Shown: positions 33,850 through 45,255 of the stretch, in pieces
Position numbering within the stretch: the stretch's first letter is position 1
How the letters are laid out: the number at the start of each line of letters is the position of its first letter
Assembly: GCF_954871325.1 (NCBI RefSeq)
Contig: NC_088777.1
Span: 7,913,366 to 7,977,365 of the forward strand
Reading direction: 5' to 3'
DNA length: 64,000 nucleotides
DNA from: Gordionus sp. m RMFG-2023
Taxonomy: Eukaryota > Nematomorpha > Gordioida > Chordodea > Parachordodidae
Program-made: the position numbers and the translations under genes
The notes under the pieces: generated by a model
Databases searched by the model: none
What the model saw: the letters and a program-made list of their open reading frames with translations, nothing else
What the model was told of the DNA's origin: nothing

Positions 33850-34945
33850 ACAAACGTTAATCAAATTAAACCTACTTGACAATATTGAGAAAATTTTCAT
33901 TTGATTTTACTTATTTACTTTTGTACTATACGTAAAAATAATTTAGTATAAAGTTTTAGATAAAAATTTTGGGAAAGGATGAGCTACACCTAGTGTTGTT
34001 AAAAGGCTCGATTTGAGCCGATTCTTAAAAACGGCTAACTCAATATTTCACCCAGAAAAATTTTACACAAGCCTGAAAATTTTGCTCACAGATGGGACAA
34101 AAGTCTAGATATCTGTTAGCAAAATCTAAAGGCCTAGGCAATATTTTTATCGCAAAAATATTAAGCTAGCCCTTTAAAAATCGGCTCAAAACGAGCTGTT
34201 TAACGGAAAGATGAGTTATCCCACGGGGCGCCTTTGAGCTGAAAAATATTGATTGCGGCTAATTTATTAATACAAAATAAATCATAATGGAATTAATTTA
34301 AATTAGTAGAATTTATTGATAGTTTAAACGAATGGATTAAAATTACAATAGGATCCATGTGCCAAAAAAGATCATTTAAACTAAGGCCCATAAATATTTT
34401 ATATGCATTTGTTAAATAATTGTATAATATAGTTTTTATGCTCTTTGAATATTCATCTTGATGTAGAACTTAAAATCTTGTTATTTCATTAATCTTGACT
34501 TATATCCTTTTACTGTTGCATAACCTGTTTGTTTTCTCCATAATGGCTAGTAAATATAGATTTTTATTAAATTTATTAGTGATTTCATCATTTATTAGTT
34601 GTTTCTTCTAATATGATTTCTTACCATAATCAAATTTTAATAAGCAAAAATATAAAAGTTTATGACCATCTGAAAAGTAAACTCAGACCCTCAATATCTC
34701 TAAAATTTAATTTTATGGTAGTTTGAACATATTTTTTGTTCAAATAGAGAATAATTTTATATAATAGGGTTTAATCTTTTATATAAGATAATTTATAAAA
34801 GTTACTCTCGTGGGTTTAAAATGTATTGTGTTATAAAATTATATGTAATTGGATATTAAAAAAATTATAGCCTCATATGCATTATGTATTTTTCTTTAAA
34901 ATATTAACACTAGGAGAAAACCTCAAGGCTCATAAGAACCTCGGG
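33850..34945. other. Right-arm segment longer than its left counterpart
   Basis: Replaces about 170 bp of the left arm. Contains the TAGTGTTGTTAAA-type MITE and otherwise A/T-rich DNA with no gene seen. Confidence 0.4.
33992..34205. mobile_element. TAGTGTTGTTAAA-type MITE, copy 2
   Basis: Starts CTAGTGTTGTTAAAAGGCTC. Its interior shares AACGGCTAACTCAATATTT and AATCGGCTCAAAACGAGCTG with the copy at 48978. The 3' end GTTTAACGG is shortened. Confidence 0.65.
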
Positions 34946-35215
34946 CTCATATCCCCGATTTGGCGCTTATTAGTACTTTTTGGCATTTATTAACGCTTAT
35001 TAGTACCGATTGGACCCAATTAATATCTAAAGTACTCATTTACACTTATTAGCGCTTAATACTACTCATACTCATTAACGCTTATTGGTATTTATTGGCA
35101 CCACTTATTAGTATTTAATGGCGCTCATTGACATATATTAGTACGCATTAGCACTTATTAGTATTCACTGGCGTTTATTATTTCTCATATTGGCGCTTAT
35201 TGGCCTATTTAAAAT
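34946..35215. repeat. Degenerate short minisatellite (right copy)
   Basis: Roughly twenty irregular units based on 'cgcttattagtac' and 'ctcattggcg'. It is several times longer than the left-arm array at 1570-1675. Confidence 0.65.
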
Positions 35216-35749
35216 TGTTTATAATGTGTCTATTTTAAAAAAGAGCCCATAGAATAATGGAAGATAAATGATGAAAATTAAAAAAATATATAATATTTAT
35301 AAATTATATATACACTAACCTTTTACATATACGGTACATTTCTCTATCATAATTTTTTTGATTAAAATAAAGTTTTAAATTAAAAATAAATTGTTTTGTA
35401 ATACTTGATTTACAATGTTTTATATGAATAATAAAAGACTAACTTTTGCAATCTGATTTCAAACCTATATATAAATATAATACAAAACTATTTATATTTA
35501 TCATTTTAAGTAAACAGTACAGTGTTGTGCAGATTTAATTCAAAACATTTCCATATTTTTTTAATTTGTTTTTAAATAAAATTATTTAACTTGTAAAAGT
35601 TTTTTGCAAGTCAAATAATTTTATTTTCAAATAAAGTGAAAAATATCGAAATATTTTTCCATCAAATCTAGTCAACACTGGACATTTCTGATAAATAAAA
35701 ATGTAAATTTATTTATATTTACTAATTAAAATATAATAATTAGAGTTTA

Positions 35750-37021
35750 CAGTAATAATATGATTTGTTGTAACACATTTCCATAATGTGAAAATACACT
35801 CTTATATGGTTAAAAAACTTTCCATAATTATTGTATAAAACATTTTGATATAATTTTAATAAAAAATTAATAATAATAAAAGTTTAATTAATACTAAAGA
35901 TTAATATTTTTCAAAATGTGAAAAAGTTCGAATGGAGTTTTTTTTAATGGACATAAGTTTAAGTGGGATAATGAGAATTTTTTTTAAAAAAAATCTATAA
36001 AAATAAATTTTCTAAAATTTTTACAATAAATATTTTTTAAAAATACATTATAAATTTTTTAAAATTTAAAATATTATTTCACTATTTAATTTTACTTTTA
36101 GAAAGATTGGAATTCAGGATATGAAATTGGAAAATTTTATTGGTTTAAGATAATTTGATCGGAACTAATTTTTAAGAACTCCGAATTCTATCGGATTTAT
36201 TTGTGGATAATTGGGTGGTAAAAATATGATATTTGGACAATTTTCACTTATTATCCTGGCTTGATGAATAGGAGCGTTATTCATAATAAGCAATGAATTC
36301 GATCTTAAAATTCTATATAATTCATCGAGGTATAGTTGGAATTTTATGGCAGTGAAGGCCCCAGTCAATTTTTTCAATTCACTTATTCCTATTGTACATA
36401 GAACGGATATATTTTTTTCCCTTTGGAGGCATCTAACAGATGAACTTTTTCCTCATGAGTGCCTACTCCATAATGTGAAATAATATGGGTATTAAATCCT
36501 GTCTCGTCAAGGAAGAATAATTTTCAAAAGAAATATTTTTCATGTTGTAACAATATTCCTTTCTAATTTGAAATCAAATCTGGTTTCTCCTATCGAGTTC
36601 TTTTCCAACCCTTTTCCGGCTCCAACCCATTAACTTAATACATTTTGATACAATTGACTCGCTCACCCTTGGATGTGGTGATAAATGTTCTATAATGTTT
36701 TTGTTGGTATAGCGTTATTATTATCAAACAATTCAGCTATATTCGATGGAAGTTCTGTGTTGTCTTTTTTCTTACGACCTCATTTTTTTATTATATAATC
36801 AGATAAAGGGTCGGGGTAATATTCAGGGAAGGTTTCAAAAAATTATTAGAAGTTTAAAATTAAAGTCGCAAATTTAAAAAATGATTTATTGGAAGTTTTA
36901 ATTTAAGTTTTAAAAAAATTAGCGGAAAAAGGATGTGTAAACAAGTTTTTTCAATAATTATGGAAAGTTAATTAACCATATAAATAATGGAAATGTGTTA
37001 CAACAAATCATATTTTTACTG
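35750..37021 (-). mobile_element. Tc1/mariner transposon, near full length, inactive
   Basis: 1272 bp between TA dinucleotides (35748-35749, 37022-37023). Inverted ends begin CAGTAATAATATGATTTG and CAGTAAAAATATGATTTG and match for about 36 bp. The transposase is on the minus strand. The N-terminal helix-turn-helix part (about 36850-36560) is frame-broken, then comes LFLDETGFN (first Asp) near 36510. The frame at 36165-36377 carries SNSLLIMNNAPIH and IIFLPPNYPQINPIE. The second catalytic Asp of 'MDNAPIH' is Asn here; the third acidic residue is the Glu of NPIE. Stops and frameshifts add to its inactivity. Confidence 0.9.
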
Positions 37022-37023
37022 TA

Positions 37024-37765
37024 TTCACATTTAACCGACGTCTTTATTTGAACCGTAATTTTTTTTTTATTAGAATTGCGAAGTGCCGTGTTATTATTTA
37101 GTGTTAGATTCAAATTATTTTAGTTTATATATTCATTTTCAATTTGAAATTTGAAAATTCTTAAATTCATTTTAAATTTTCTATCTCCAAACCAAATTTT
37201 AACGTGTGCCTGACTGAAATTTTTTTAAAAAATTATTATTATATTTAAAAAGAAGTAAGCAAAAAACATATTTGTTTTTCTTTTTTAACACCAAGAATTC
37301 ATAAAATATGGAAGACTTAAATGTTGTTAAAATTTTAGAAATTAATTATTATTTTAAATTCCAATATCCGCCTGGCACAAACTTTTTATGCTGAGTCCAA
37401 CCCTTGACTCCGAGCGTGCCAAACGCCGTTTGGATCTTTTCTAATAGTCTAATAGTTATAATACCGTCTTTTGATTATTATAATGTTCTAACTCTATATC
37501 CATTTTTATTTTGAATTATATATTTGTAAAATTGGCATAACATAATTCAAAAAATTATTGAAACATTGGGTAATATTTTATTTTAACATTATTTTATAAC
37601 CCAAATATTGATCAGGCTAAACATTTAGAAAATAAATAAAAATATATATTCAAAATTAATTTTTGACACGTTTTCTAATTGAAATCGATAATACAAGGAA
37701 TCAAATTTTATTAATCCGTATATTTAAACATATTGTTTTAAAAAATAAATTATCATGTGACTTAC
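37024..37765. other. AT-rich sequence with one weak open stretch
   Basis: On the minus strand at about 37362-37455 a less A/T-rich stretch reads KIQTAFGTLGVKGWTQHKKF and VPGGYW. It could be another exon of the minus-strand gene above it, but I cannot support boundaries. Otherwise nothing. Confidence 0.25.
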
Positions 37766-37834
37766 TTAAAATGTTAGAGTGAAGGTTAGAGCCATTATAG
37801 TCAAAACCAAAACATGGATCCTTTTCTTTCTCAT
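37766..37834 (-). CDS. Candidate exon 5 of minus-strand cysteine-exon gene
   Basis: 69 bp between TTATTTAG and GTAAGT, phase 1 at both ends, reading EKEKDPCFGFDYNGSN and LHSNIL. C...FDYN echoes the D-Y-D-x-C of the exons at 39254 and 40435. It is last in order on this strand among the exons seen. No stop or poly(A) context identified. Domain unknown. Confidence 0.5.
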   Translation of the reverse strand: MRKKRIHVLVLTIMALTFTLTF

Positions 37835-38318
37835 CTAAATAAAAATGAATAAAAATTATATGACAAAATAAAGGTGAGAAAAGAAGAATAAAAATGATTT
37901 GGAAATTGTTGATAATAAACTTTAAAAAAAAATACTAATAAAATTGAAGTATAATATGAATAATATAAATGATCTCGTTAAACAAATATTTTGTAAGTTA
38001 TCTTATTAAGTCAGGTATAATAAGAGTCAATCTTAAGTTATTAGTGAAGATCAACCTCGGAAAAATAATCAAAAAATATAATTATTATATGTCTTTTATA
38101 TTTTTCTTTTATCTTTTAAATTTTTAGTTTTATTAGAAAGTGTTTTACAAGTAAGTTTAAAACAATCCATAATTGACCCTATCCTTCCTTGGTTGTATTT
38201 CCATCATATATTTTACTCAATTACAATAAAACAATCATAAATTAATCGTAAAATGCAACACGACCGGGCCAGAAATCATAATGGTGATGTTTTTTTTTAA
38301 AAAACACTTTAAGATAAC

Positions 38319-38426
38319 AGTGAGTAATAAAAATTGACATTGCAACATTGTCATTTCTTTTAAAGAATAACTCATTGTGGCGAGGACAGGGGCCGAAATA
38401 TATTTCATTGGTAAATTTGTAAGTCT
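38319..38426 (-). CDS. Candidate exon 4, thrombospondin-1-like
   Basis: 108 bp after ATTATTTTAG with a phase-1 entry, reading TYKFTNEIYFGPCPRHNELF, then FKRNDNVAMSIFITH. Y-x-FGPC matches the exon at 42521-42652. The donor taken (GTTATC) keeps phase 1 but is weak; an alternative GT lies a few codons later. The open frame runs on to 38242, so the exact 3' end is uncertain. An adjoining stretch at about 38463-38530 (YYWRISDFSKSHIPGEP, ending AAG|GTGATG) may be the preceding exon, separated by an intron of only about 36 bp. Confidence 0.4.
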
Positions 38427-39253
38427 CTAAAATAATTATAGTAAATAACCGCACCCATCACCTTAGGCCTGGAAAAGTGAACCAAAGGTTCACCGGGGAT
38501 ATGCGACTTGGAAAAATCAGAGATACGCCAATAATATTCCCTTATTTATAACTTTTAACTTGCACACCTGTAGTGTAGGCTGAATTTCATCTTTCTTCCT
38601 TCCCCATATTGTTTAGGTTTAATTTGAGCTATTTTTATGTTACAATTTAGAATAATTCGTTTTCATAATATTATTATCTGCGATTTTAAGTTATTTTTGA
38701 TATATTAGTAATACATGTGCACATCAATGTTTAATTTTTATAATATATCTTAAAAAAATATTGATAATTGTCATGATGATTATATACTCAAATTCTTATA
38801 AAACTAAAGATTCTATAGTATAATAGGAAATTTTGTTTTTTTTAAAAAGTCTAAAGTAATATCTATATATTACAATTTTATTATTTAATTGGATAATTAT
38901 ATTAAATAATGCGATTTTTTTTAAGAGTTCTAACTTTCATATTAATTATCACACTTAAAAATGACGCCTCACCTTCTAGCCTTTTGTTTTGGCAACTCAC
39001 AATTGTTTGGTGATTGGGTTAAAGAAAAATTAATTGATAAAACATTTTGTATTCAACTGGAATATTATTATTACTACTTTAAGTACTCCCTTGTTTACAA
39101 TTTTTCTAATTAAATTTTTTTGCCGTTACATTATATATAAAGACCCTTTCTGTCATATGCATTATAATATTAAACCAAATAACTGATTATATGAATTAAT
39201 GTATAATAAGTGTAAGGGATGTGAAAACATATATAAATTAAATCTTATATTAC

Positions 39254-39322
39254 CTATTAAGATTATTGAAGTGGGAGAATCGTTGTCACACCTGTCTCCA
39301 CAATTATCATATTCTATAAATT
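39254..39322 (-). CDS. Candidate exon 3 of minus-strand cysteine-exon gene
   Basis: 69 bp between TTTCAG and G|GTAATA, phase 1 at both ends, reading FIEYDNCGDRCDNDSPTS. It is the tandem-duplicate partner of the exon at 40435-40518 (YDDCSRKDC). Two cysteines are kept. Domain not recognised. Confidence 0.5.
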
Positions 39323-40434
39323 CTGAAATTTTTTTTAGTAAATTGAATAAAACAATTAAAATATATTATAGTTCATGAATTATTTTGACTTTAACTAATA
39401 TTTATAATAACTTTCTTCCTCTCTTATTGGCTCGCTTCTTCCTTCCCTCCTCTTATATAAGGAAAGATTTTAAAACAAATGCCCCTCCCCAGCCGGCCCT
39501 TCTAGGTCGGGAACCGAAGACACACCAATAATAATCTCTTTAGATATCTTCCCTATTGCTTTATTTTAATTTCTAACTTTTATTGCTCTAGTTTTAATTT
39601 AGCTTCCTTCTTTTGTATATTCTTAGATTTAATTCGAGCTATTTTTATGGGACACAGTTAAATTTATAATCTAAAATCATTTTTATAATCTTGTTAATTG
39701 CAATTTTAAGATATTTTTGATATTATATATAGTATATGCATATAAAACTTAATTTTTATAATTATAAAAGAAACACTTGCTTATCTGATATCTTGAAAAA
39801 AAATAATGATAATTGTCTAGATGGAGATAGTGCTCTTACCAAAACTCTTATAAAACTAAAGATATCTTATTTTAATTTTAAAATGGAAAAGAGGCTAGAA
39901 GAAAAAGGGAAGATATTAAATTGATTCCAAATATAGGAATTAATATTTTATTTTTTTTTAAAAATTTTAAAATACCTTATCCTTGGTATATTATGACCTT
40001 AGAATAAAATTAAAACCATATTGCTAATAAAAATTTTAGGAATTAAAAAAAAATTAATATATGAAATAAAGTATGTTGATAGTTTTTATATAGTTAACCT
40101 TTGAAGATCAATAAGGGATTCATTATTTATGATTAGTTTTACTTGCCATACAGAATAAAATTTGCATTAATATTTTAAACATTATTTGTTAAATATTACA
40201 AGTTTTGGATCATAATGGCTTTAGGAGTTATGGTTATGATGGAAAACCACATCGAAAATACTACTTTAAGGACTCATGACAGACAGTTTTTCTTATTATA
40301 TTCCCTGATACGTTATATTGAACAGATTCTTTTTATCATAAGCATGATAATGCGCTAGTTAAAAAAAAATGCTTATATTAAATAAATAGGCATGCGAAAA
40401 CATATATAAATTGAATCTCAAATTATAGTATTAC

Positions 40435-40518
40435 TTGGTTGTTCAAGGAATACTACTTTAGGAGTATCATCATAAATAGGATATTTATTACAGTCCTTTC
40501 TTGAACAATCATCATAAT
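40435..40518 (-). CDS. Candidate exon 2 of minus-strand cysteine-exon gene
   Basis: 84 bp between ATTTTAG and A|GTAATA, phase 1 at both ends, reading YDDCSRKDCNKYPIYDDTPK and VVFLEQP. Homologous in its first half to exon 3. The satellite array begins about 50 bp upstream of its acceptor on this strand and would lie inside the intron to exon 1. Confidence 0.5.
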
Positions 40519-40559
40519 CTAAAATTTATGAATAAATTAATTATTAATGCATTACAAAC

Positions 40560-42075
40560 ATCATTTTATTTAGTACTTGGTATAATTTTAATTTTAGGAT
40601 GATAATCTAAAATTAAAAAAGAATATTTTATTATATTTAATTAGAAGTCATTTTTTGATTTGTAAATTTATTTCATTTTTTGTAGTACTTGGTATAATTC
40701 CAGGATAATCTAAAATTAAAAAATAATATATTGAAAATAATTTTATAATGTTTAATTAGAAGTCATTTTTTTGATTTGTAAATTTATTTCATTTTTTTAT
40801 TACTTGGTATAATAGGATAATCTAAAATTAAAAAAGAATATATTGAAAATAATTTTTATTTTTAATTAGAATTTATTATTTTGATTTGTAAATTTATTTC
40901 ATTTTTTTAGTACTTGGTCTAATTCTAGGATAATCTAAAATTAAAAAAGAATATATTGAAAATAATTTTTTTATTTTTAATTAGAAGTCATTATTTTGAT
41001 TTGTAAATTTATTTCATTTTTTTAGTACTTCTAATTCTAGGATAATCTAAAATTAAAAAAGAATATATTGTAAATAATTTATTATGTTTAATTAGAAGTC
41101 ATTTTGATTTTTAAATTTATTTATTTTTTTTAGTACTTGGTCTAATTCTAGGCTGATAATCTAAAAAAAATTTTTTTTATTATATTTAATTAGAAGTCAT
41201 TTTTTGATTTGTAAATTTATTTCATTTTTTGTAGTACTTAGTCTAACAGGCTGATAAAAATTTAAAAATTTTTTTTTATCATTATTTGATTAGAAATCAT
41301 ATTTTTGATTTGTAAATTTATTTCAATTTTTAGTTTGGTCTATTTCTAGGCTGATAACATAAAAAAAATATATTGTAAATAATTATATTGTTTAATTAGG
41401 AAGTTATTTTCTGATATGTAAATTTATTTCATTTTTTTTAGTACTTAATATTCCAGGCTGATAAACTAAAATTAAAAAAAATTATTTGATTATATTAAAT
41501 TAGACATCATTTTTTGATTTGTAAATTTATTTCATTTTTTGTAGTACCTGCTGGTCTATTTTCAGGCTGATAACCTAAATTAAAAAAAATATATTGCAAA
41601 TAATTTTATTATGTTTAATTAGAAGTCATTTTTTAATTTGCAAATTTGTTTCATTTTTTTAGTACTTGGTGTAACAGGCTGAAAATCTAAAAAAAATATA
41701 TTGCAATAATTTTATTGTTTAATTAGAAGTCATTTTCTGATATGTAAATTTATTTCATTTTTTTAGTACTTAATATTCCAGGCTGATAAACTAAAATTTA
41801 AAAAAATTATTTTATTATATTAAATTAAATTAGACGTCATTTTTTGATTTGTAAATTTATTTCATTTTTTGTAGTACCTGCTGGTCTATTTTCAGGCTGA
41901 TAACCTAAAATTAAAAAAAATTTATTGCAAATAATTTTAATGTTTAATTAGAAGTCATTTTTTAATTTGCAAATTTATTTTATTTTTAGGCTGAAAACCT
42001 AAAAAAGATTTATTGCAAATAATTTTATTGTTTAATTAGAAGTCATTTTCTGTAAATTTATTTCATTTTTTAATT
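40560..42075. repeat. Satellite array, ~14 units of about 100-120 bp
   Basis: Each unit contains 'gatttgtaaatttatttcat', a T run, 'tagtacttggt', 'aggctgataatctaaaatta', an A run, and 'tttaattagaagtcat'. Units differ by indels and by presence of the 'ggctgat' block. The array is A/T-rich and holds no frame. Confidence 0.95.
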
Positions 42076-42520
42076 CTTATATAATTAACTAATTAATATT
42101 GATAGATTGTAAAACATGAATAAAATATAAAACAAAAACAAATATAAAATAGTGATAAAATAAAATTTAAAATATAAACGAAGCAAACAATAGGGGAATG
42201 ATTGCCCTCTTTAATTTGTTATTAACACTTATTTTTAATATACTTGGTCCATTTATTGGAGAATCACCTAAAATTTCAATAAATTATATTATAGTTTACG
42301 AATTATTTTGGCTTTAACTAATATTTAAAATATCTTACAAATCCCCTCTTTTTGGCCACTTCTTCCTTTCCTCCTCATATCTATTTACTAACTTATTGGG
42401 AGATATCAAAAGAGTTTTTCTAATCAATTTATATTTTAATTAGACCTACAAACTATTTGATATCATTAAGGATTCGTAATAAGCATTGATGTTTTTAAAT
42501 TATATTTATATATAATATAC

Positions 42521-42652
42521 ATGTGCAAGCTTCTGTATAGTGATTAGCAAAGCCCGAGCAGTCGCATATTCCTCCACTCATATCTTTGCAATTAATCAAG
42601 CTTTTCTTACGCATACCATCGCTGCAGCTGCATGGACCGAAATTACCATATT
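42521..42652 (-). CDS. Candidate exon 1, thrombospondin type-1-like repeat
   Basis: 132 bp between GGAAAG and T|GTATAT, phase 1 at both ends, as is typical for extracellular modules. It reads YGNFGPCSCSDGMRKKSLIN, then CKDMSGGICDCSGF and NHYTEAC. Y-x-x-FGPC-x-C, the K-K basic strand and TEAC at the end resemble a TSP1 repeat, although aromatic Y/F replaces the usual tryptophans. It is the strongest of the five candidates. Upstream exons (signal peptide, start) were not found between here and 44 kb. Confidence 0.55.
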
Positions 42653-43790
42653 CTTTCCGATTTGATAATATTATAATTAATTAATATTATTTTGGTATAA
42701 AAAACTTTTGACTAATTCTACCTATAATTTGGGGTGTATTTAATCAAAATATTGTTTTATTTTACCAGAAATTTTTAATTTTTTTTAAAATTAATTAATT
42801 GAAGATTAATATAATTTCTTATAAGTATATATTTTAGCAAATTAAAGTAAATTCATTAACGAGATGAACTATTGTAATAATATAGTATCTCCATTGAGAA
42901 AAGTATAAAGATAATTATCATCGTCCTTAGCAGTTTATCCATTTTACACAGTGCTTAAAAGAGTTTAGGGGGGGACCAGGGCTATTTGGCGCAACTTATC
43001 AGATTATGGGATTTTATCAATGTTTTAGAAGTTTAAATTTAATTATATGGTAGCATTCTATAATATGTATATTTGGAGTAAAAAATTTTTTTATCTCTTA
43101 TTAGCTATTTAAAATTTTTACGATTTCGAATTGGAGTAAAATAAAAAAATAAAATTTTTAATTTTATACATTTTTAAATTCAAATAATGTCACATTTTTA
43201 CTACATGAATTATTTATATCCTATGTAATTGGTGATAGAAAATTTACTTTTACCGAAATCAATTTTGAGGAAAAATATTAAATATAAAAGAATGTTTATC
43301 AATGTATAAATTTTAGTTTGATTGAGCTGTATCTCATGGTAATTTGCAAATTCTGATAAGATAATTATTTTTAATTGAAAATTTTGACAAAAATTTTGCC
43401 GACCAGTCATAGTATTCTCTATCTAATACATAAATTATTTTTAATTAAATTTAGAACAAATTATTATAATTAATAATATATGAGCATCAAGATGTACTTT
43501 TTCAAAATTTAACTTTATTGAAACTTCTTTAGCCATTTCCAAACAGTTTTTTTTTCAAAGTGGTTTGTTTTTTATTAAAGATTAAATGGTTTCTGAAATC
43601 CCGAAGAGTGGTTACGTTTTTTTTTATAAAATATTATTTATAAAAAAGTTAATTCGAAAAATTATTTATCTATGAAAAAATTTTCCAAAAAATACCGCTT
43701 TGAAAAAAAAGTTCTATTTGGAATTGGCATTTGACAATATTTAAATTCGATACTTCAAGATATTTATTTTAATGAGAACTGGATATTAAA
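42653..43790. other. AT-rich sequence, no gene recognised
   Basis: The 66-codon minus-strand frame at 43210-43410 shows no motif. No element ends seen. Confidence 0.35.
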
Positions 43791-43927
43791 AAGTAGAATA
43801 TTACTTGGTTCACAGCTATCTGAAGCTATTTCGATGTAAAGATATTGAAATATCAGCAGAATCAGAACATATTTTTGACACATTAGAGCTTTTGTTAAAA
43901 TCTAGTAAAGAACAAAATCAAATCTAA
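43791..43927 (+). CDS. Possible terminal exon, unrecognised
   Basis: After AAAAAG the plus strand reads EYYLVHSYLKLFRCKDIEIS and then AESEHIFDTLELLLKSSKEQ, ending NQI-TAA at 43925-43927. The sequence is amphipathic and charged, unlike the lysine/asparagine/isoleucine noise of nearby frames, with a helical look. No upstream exon was identified, and I do not recognise the protein. It may be a lone 3' exon, a retrocopy piece or chance. Confidence 0.25.
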
Positions 43928-44913
43928 AACAAAATTTGCAGAAACAAAAATTATTTTTAAATATATTTAATACCTATTTTGTATTCTTTTTTTATATATT
44001 TATATATTTTTTTAAAGCTTGTAAGAAATGATAACAATACAGATACCCCACGGGTGGGCTTTTTTAAAAAAAAATAATCTTCCTGTGTTTTATGAATGAG
44101 TTGTTCAAATAATTTTATTATTTTTATAAGGGCTATGTCATTTTACAAATTACCTTTTAATACAAGTATATGATCTTATATATAACATGACGTATTTTTC
44201 CCCCTAGTTTATTATATAAATAATTTATTTTTATTAAAAAAATATATCGAAATAACAATTCAATAAGTCATAAAAGTTACATAGAACAAATCATATTATC
44301 AGGTTTAGCAAGTTACACTGAAATTTTAATGATTACACTTACTTAGAGCAAATATTTAAATATTATATACGGTTATCCGATGGAAAAAAAAATTAATTAC
44401 CTATTAAAATGTAACGGTTAAATGCTCCTCATTACATATTATAAATTGCGATAAAGTAAAGAGGTAAAAATCACCCTCTTGTTATATGATAATTTTGGGA
44501 TATTAAAGATATAAAAGTATATTCTGTATTGCATGTTTTAAAATTGTCGGTTAAAGTGAAATAACCTCATCGATATTAAAAAAATTTTTTTACTCATTCG
44601 TTTTTCTGGGGACAAAAGCAAGTTCATTAAAACTATTTTTAAAAAAAAAATAAACTTTAAAAAGAATTTGGAAAAGGATAAAGTATAAAGTATACTCAAA
44701 GTAATGAAAACAAATTACTAATTCGTATTTTTGCCCATTCCTACATATCATTTTTTTATAACTAAATAAAAATAGTGTATTATCTCTGGCTTTAAGATTC
44801 GATTTTCTTATTAGAATTCGTCATTCATCTACTTATTTTAAATTCGAAAATAAATCTCATATTTTCGGGTTTTTTTTTTCCTTAGTCAATAATAAAATAA
44901 AGTATTAAGATTA
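43928..44913. other. AT-rich sequence, no gene recognised
   Basis: Long A and T runs only. Confidence 0.4.
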
Positions 44914-45255
44914 GTGATCTGCATTGGGCCTAATTATTCAAGCCCGACCCGGCCCGAATTTTTTTTAAAATTTTTTGCCGGCCCGAATTCGAAATTTTTT
45001 TAAGAAAATTTATCGTCTGACCGGACCCAAACTTATTTAAATATAGTTTTTATCTCAAAATAAGAGATATATGTTATATTGCGTCTAGTCCTATAAATAA
45101 AAAATCAAATATTTTTATTTTACATAAAAAATTTATCAATATAAAATTGATAAATTTAAATATATTTAAAAAACAAGACCCGTTCCGACCCGGCCCGAAT
45201 TTTATTTAAAAACGGGCTCGGACTCGGGTCGGGTACGGGCCGGGCCTACTTTTGC
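44914..45255. repeat. GC-rich 'CCCGG' dispersed repeat, copy 3
   Basis: GTGATCTGCATTGGGCC start; CCCGACCCGGCCCGAATT and CGGGTCGGGTACGGGCC blocks at opposite ends form an inverted arrangement around an A/T-rich centre. Confidence 0.65.

Larger units (their letters stand above)
27395..37021. repeat. Right arm of giant inverted repeat
   Basis: Reverse-complement partner of 574-9640. Right-only insertions are the BED-type hAT at 29022-30440, about 640 bp at 30516-31155, and a longer segment at 33850-34900. The left arm has a longer version of the CATAGGC element, plus two insertions missing here. The arm includes a full-length mariner at its outer end, and homology is lost in the left arm inside that mariner. 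Inner end at a GC-rich repeat remnant (27395-27445). Confidence 0.85.
38560..40550. repeat. Tandem ~1-kb duplication
   Basis: 38610-38840 matches 39620-39870 in the same orientation ('gagctatttttatg', 'tatttttgatat', 'cttataaaactaaag'), and 39180-39330 corresponds loosely to 40370-40535. The tail 39345-39460 recurs at 42275-42390. Each unit carries one cysteine exon on the minus strand, so exons multiplied by local duplication. Confidence 0.65.

Noticed and set aside
574-37021. Arms as terminal repeats of one giant transposon (for example Polinton-like)
   Set aside because: No capsid, polymerase B, integrase or target-site duplication was seen in or around the spacer; the spacer content is ordinary repeats and a tRNA.
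37362-37455. Further exon of the minus-strand cysteine-exon gene
   Set aside because: Open and less A/T-rich, but no cysteine pattern in common and no matching phase-1 donor; left as a note only.
39470-39570. Exon reading YYWCVFGSRPRRAG on the minus strand
   Set aside because: Acceptor is plausible and it resembles 38463-38530, but no donor restores phase 1; could be a decayed duplicate.
40560-42075. CRISPR-like array
   Set aside because: Units are contiguous with no unique spacers and this is eukaryotic DNA; it is a satellite.
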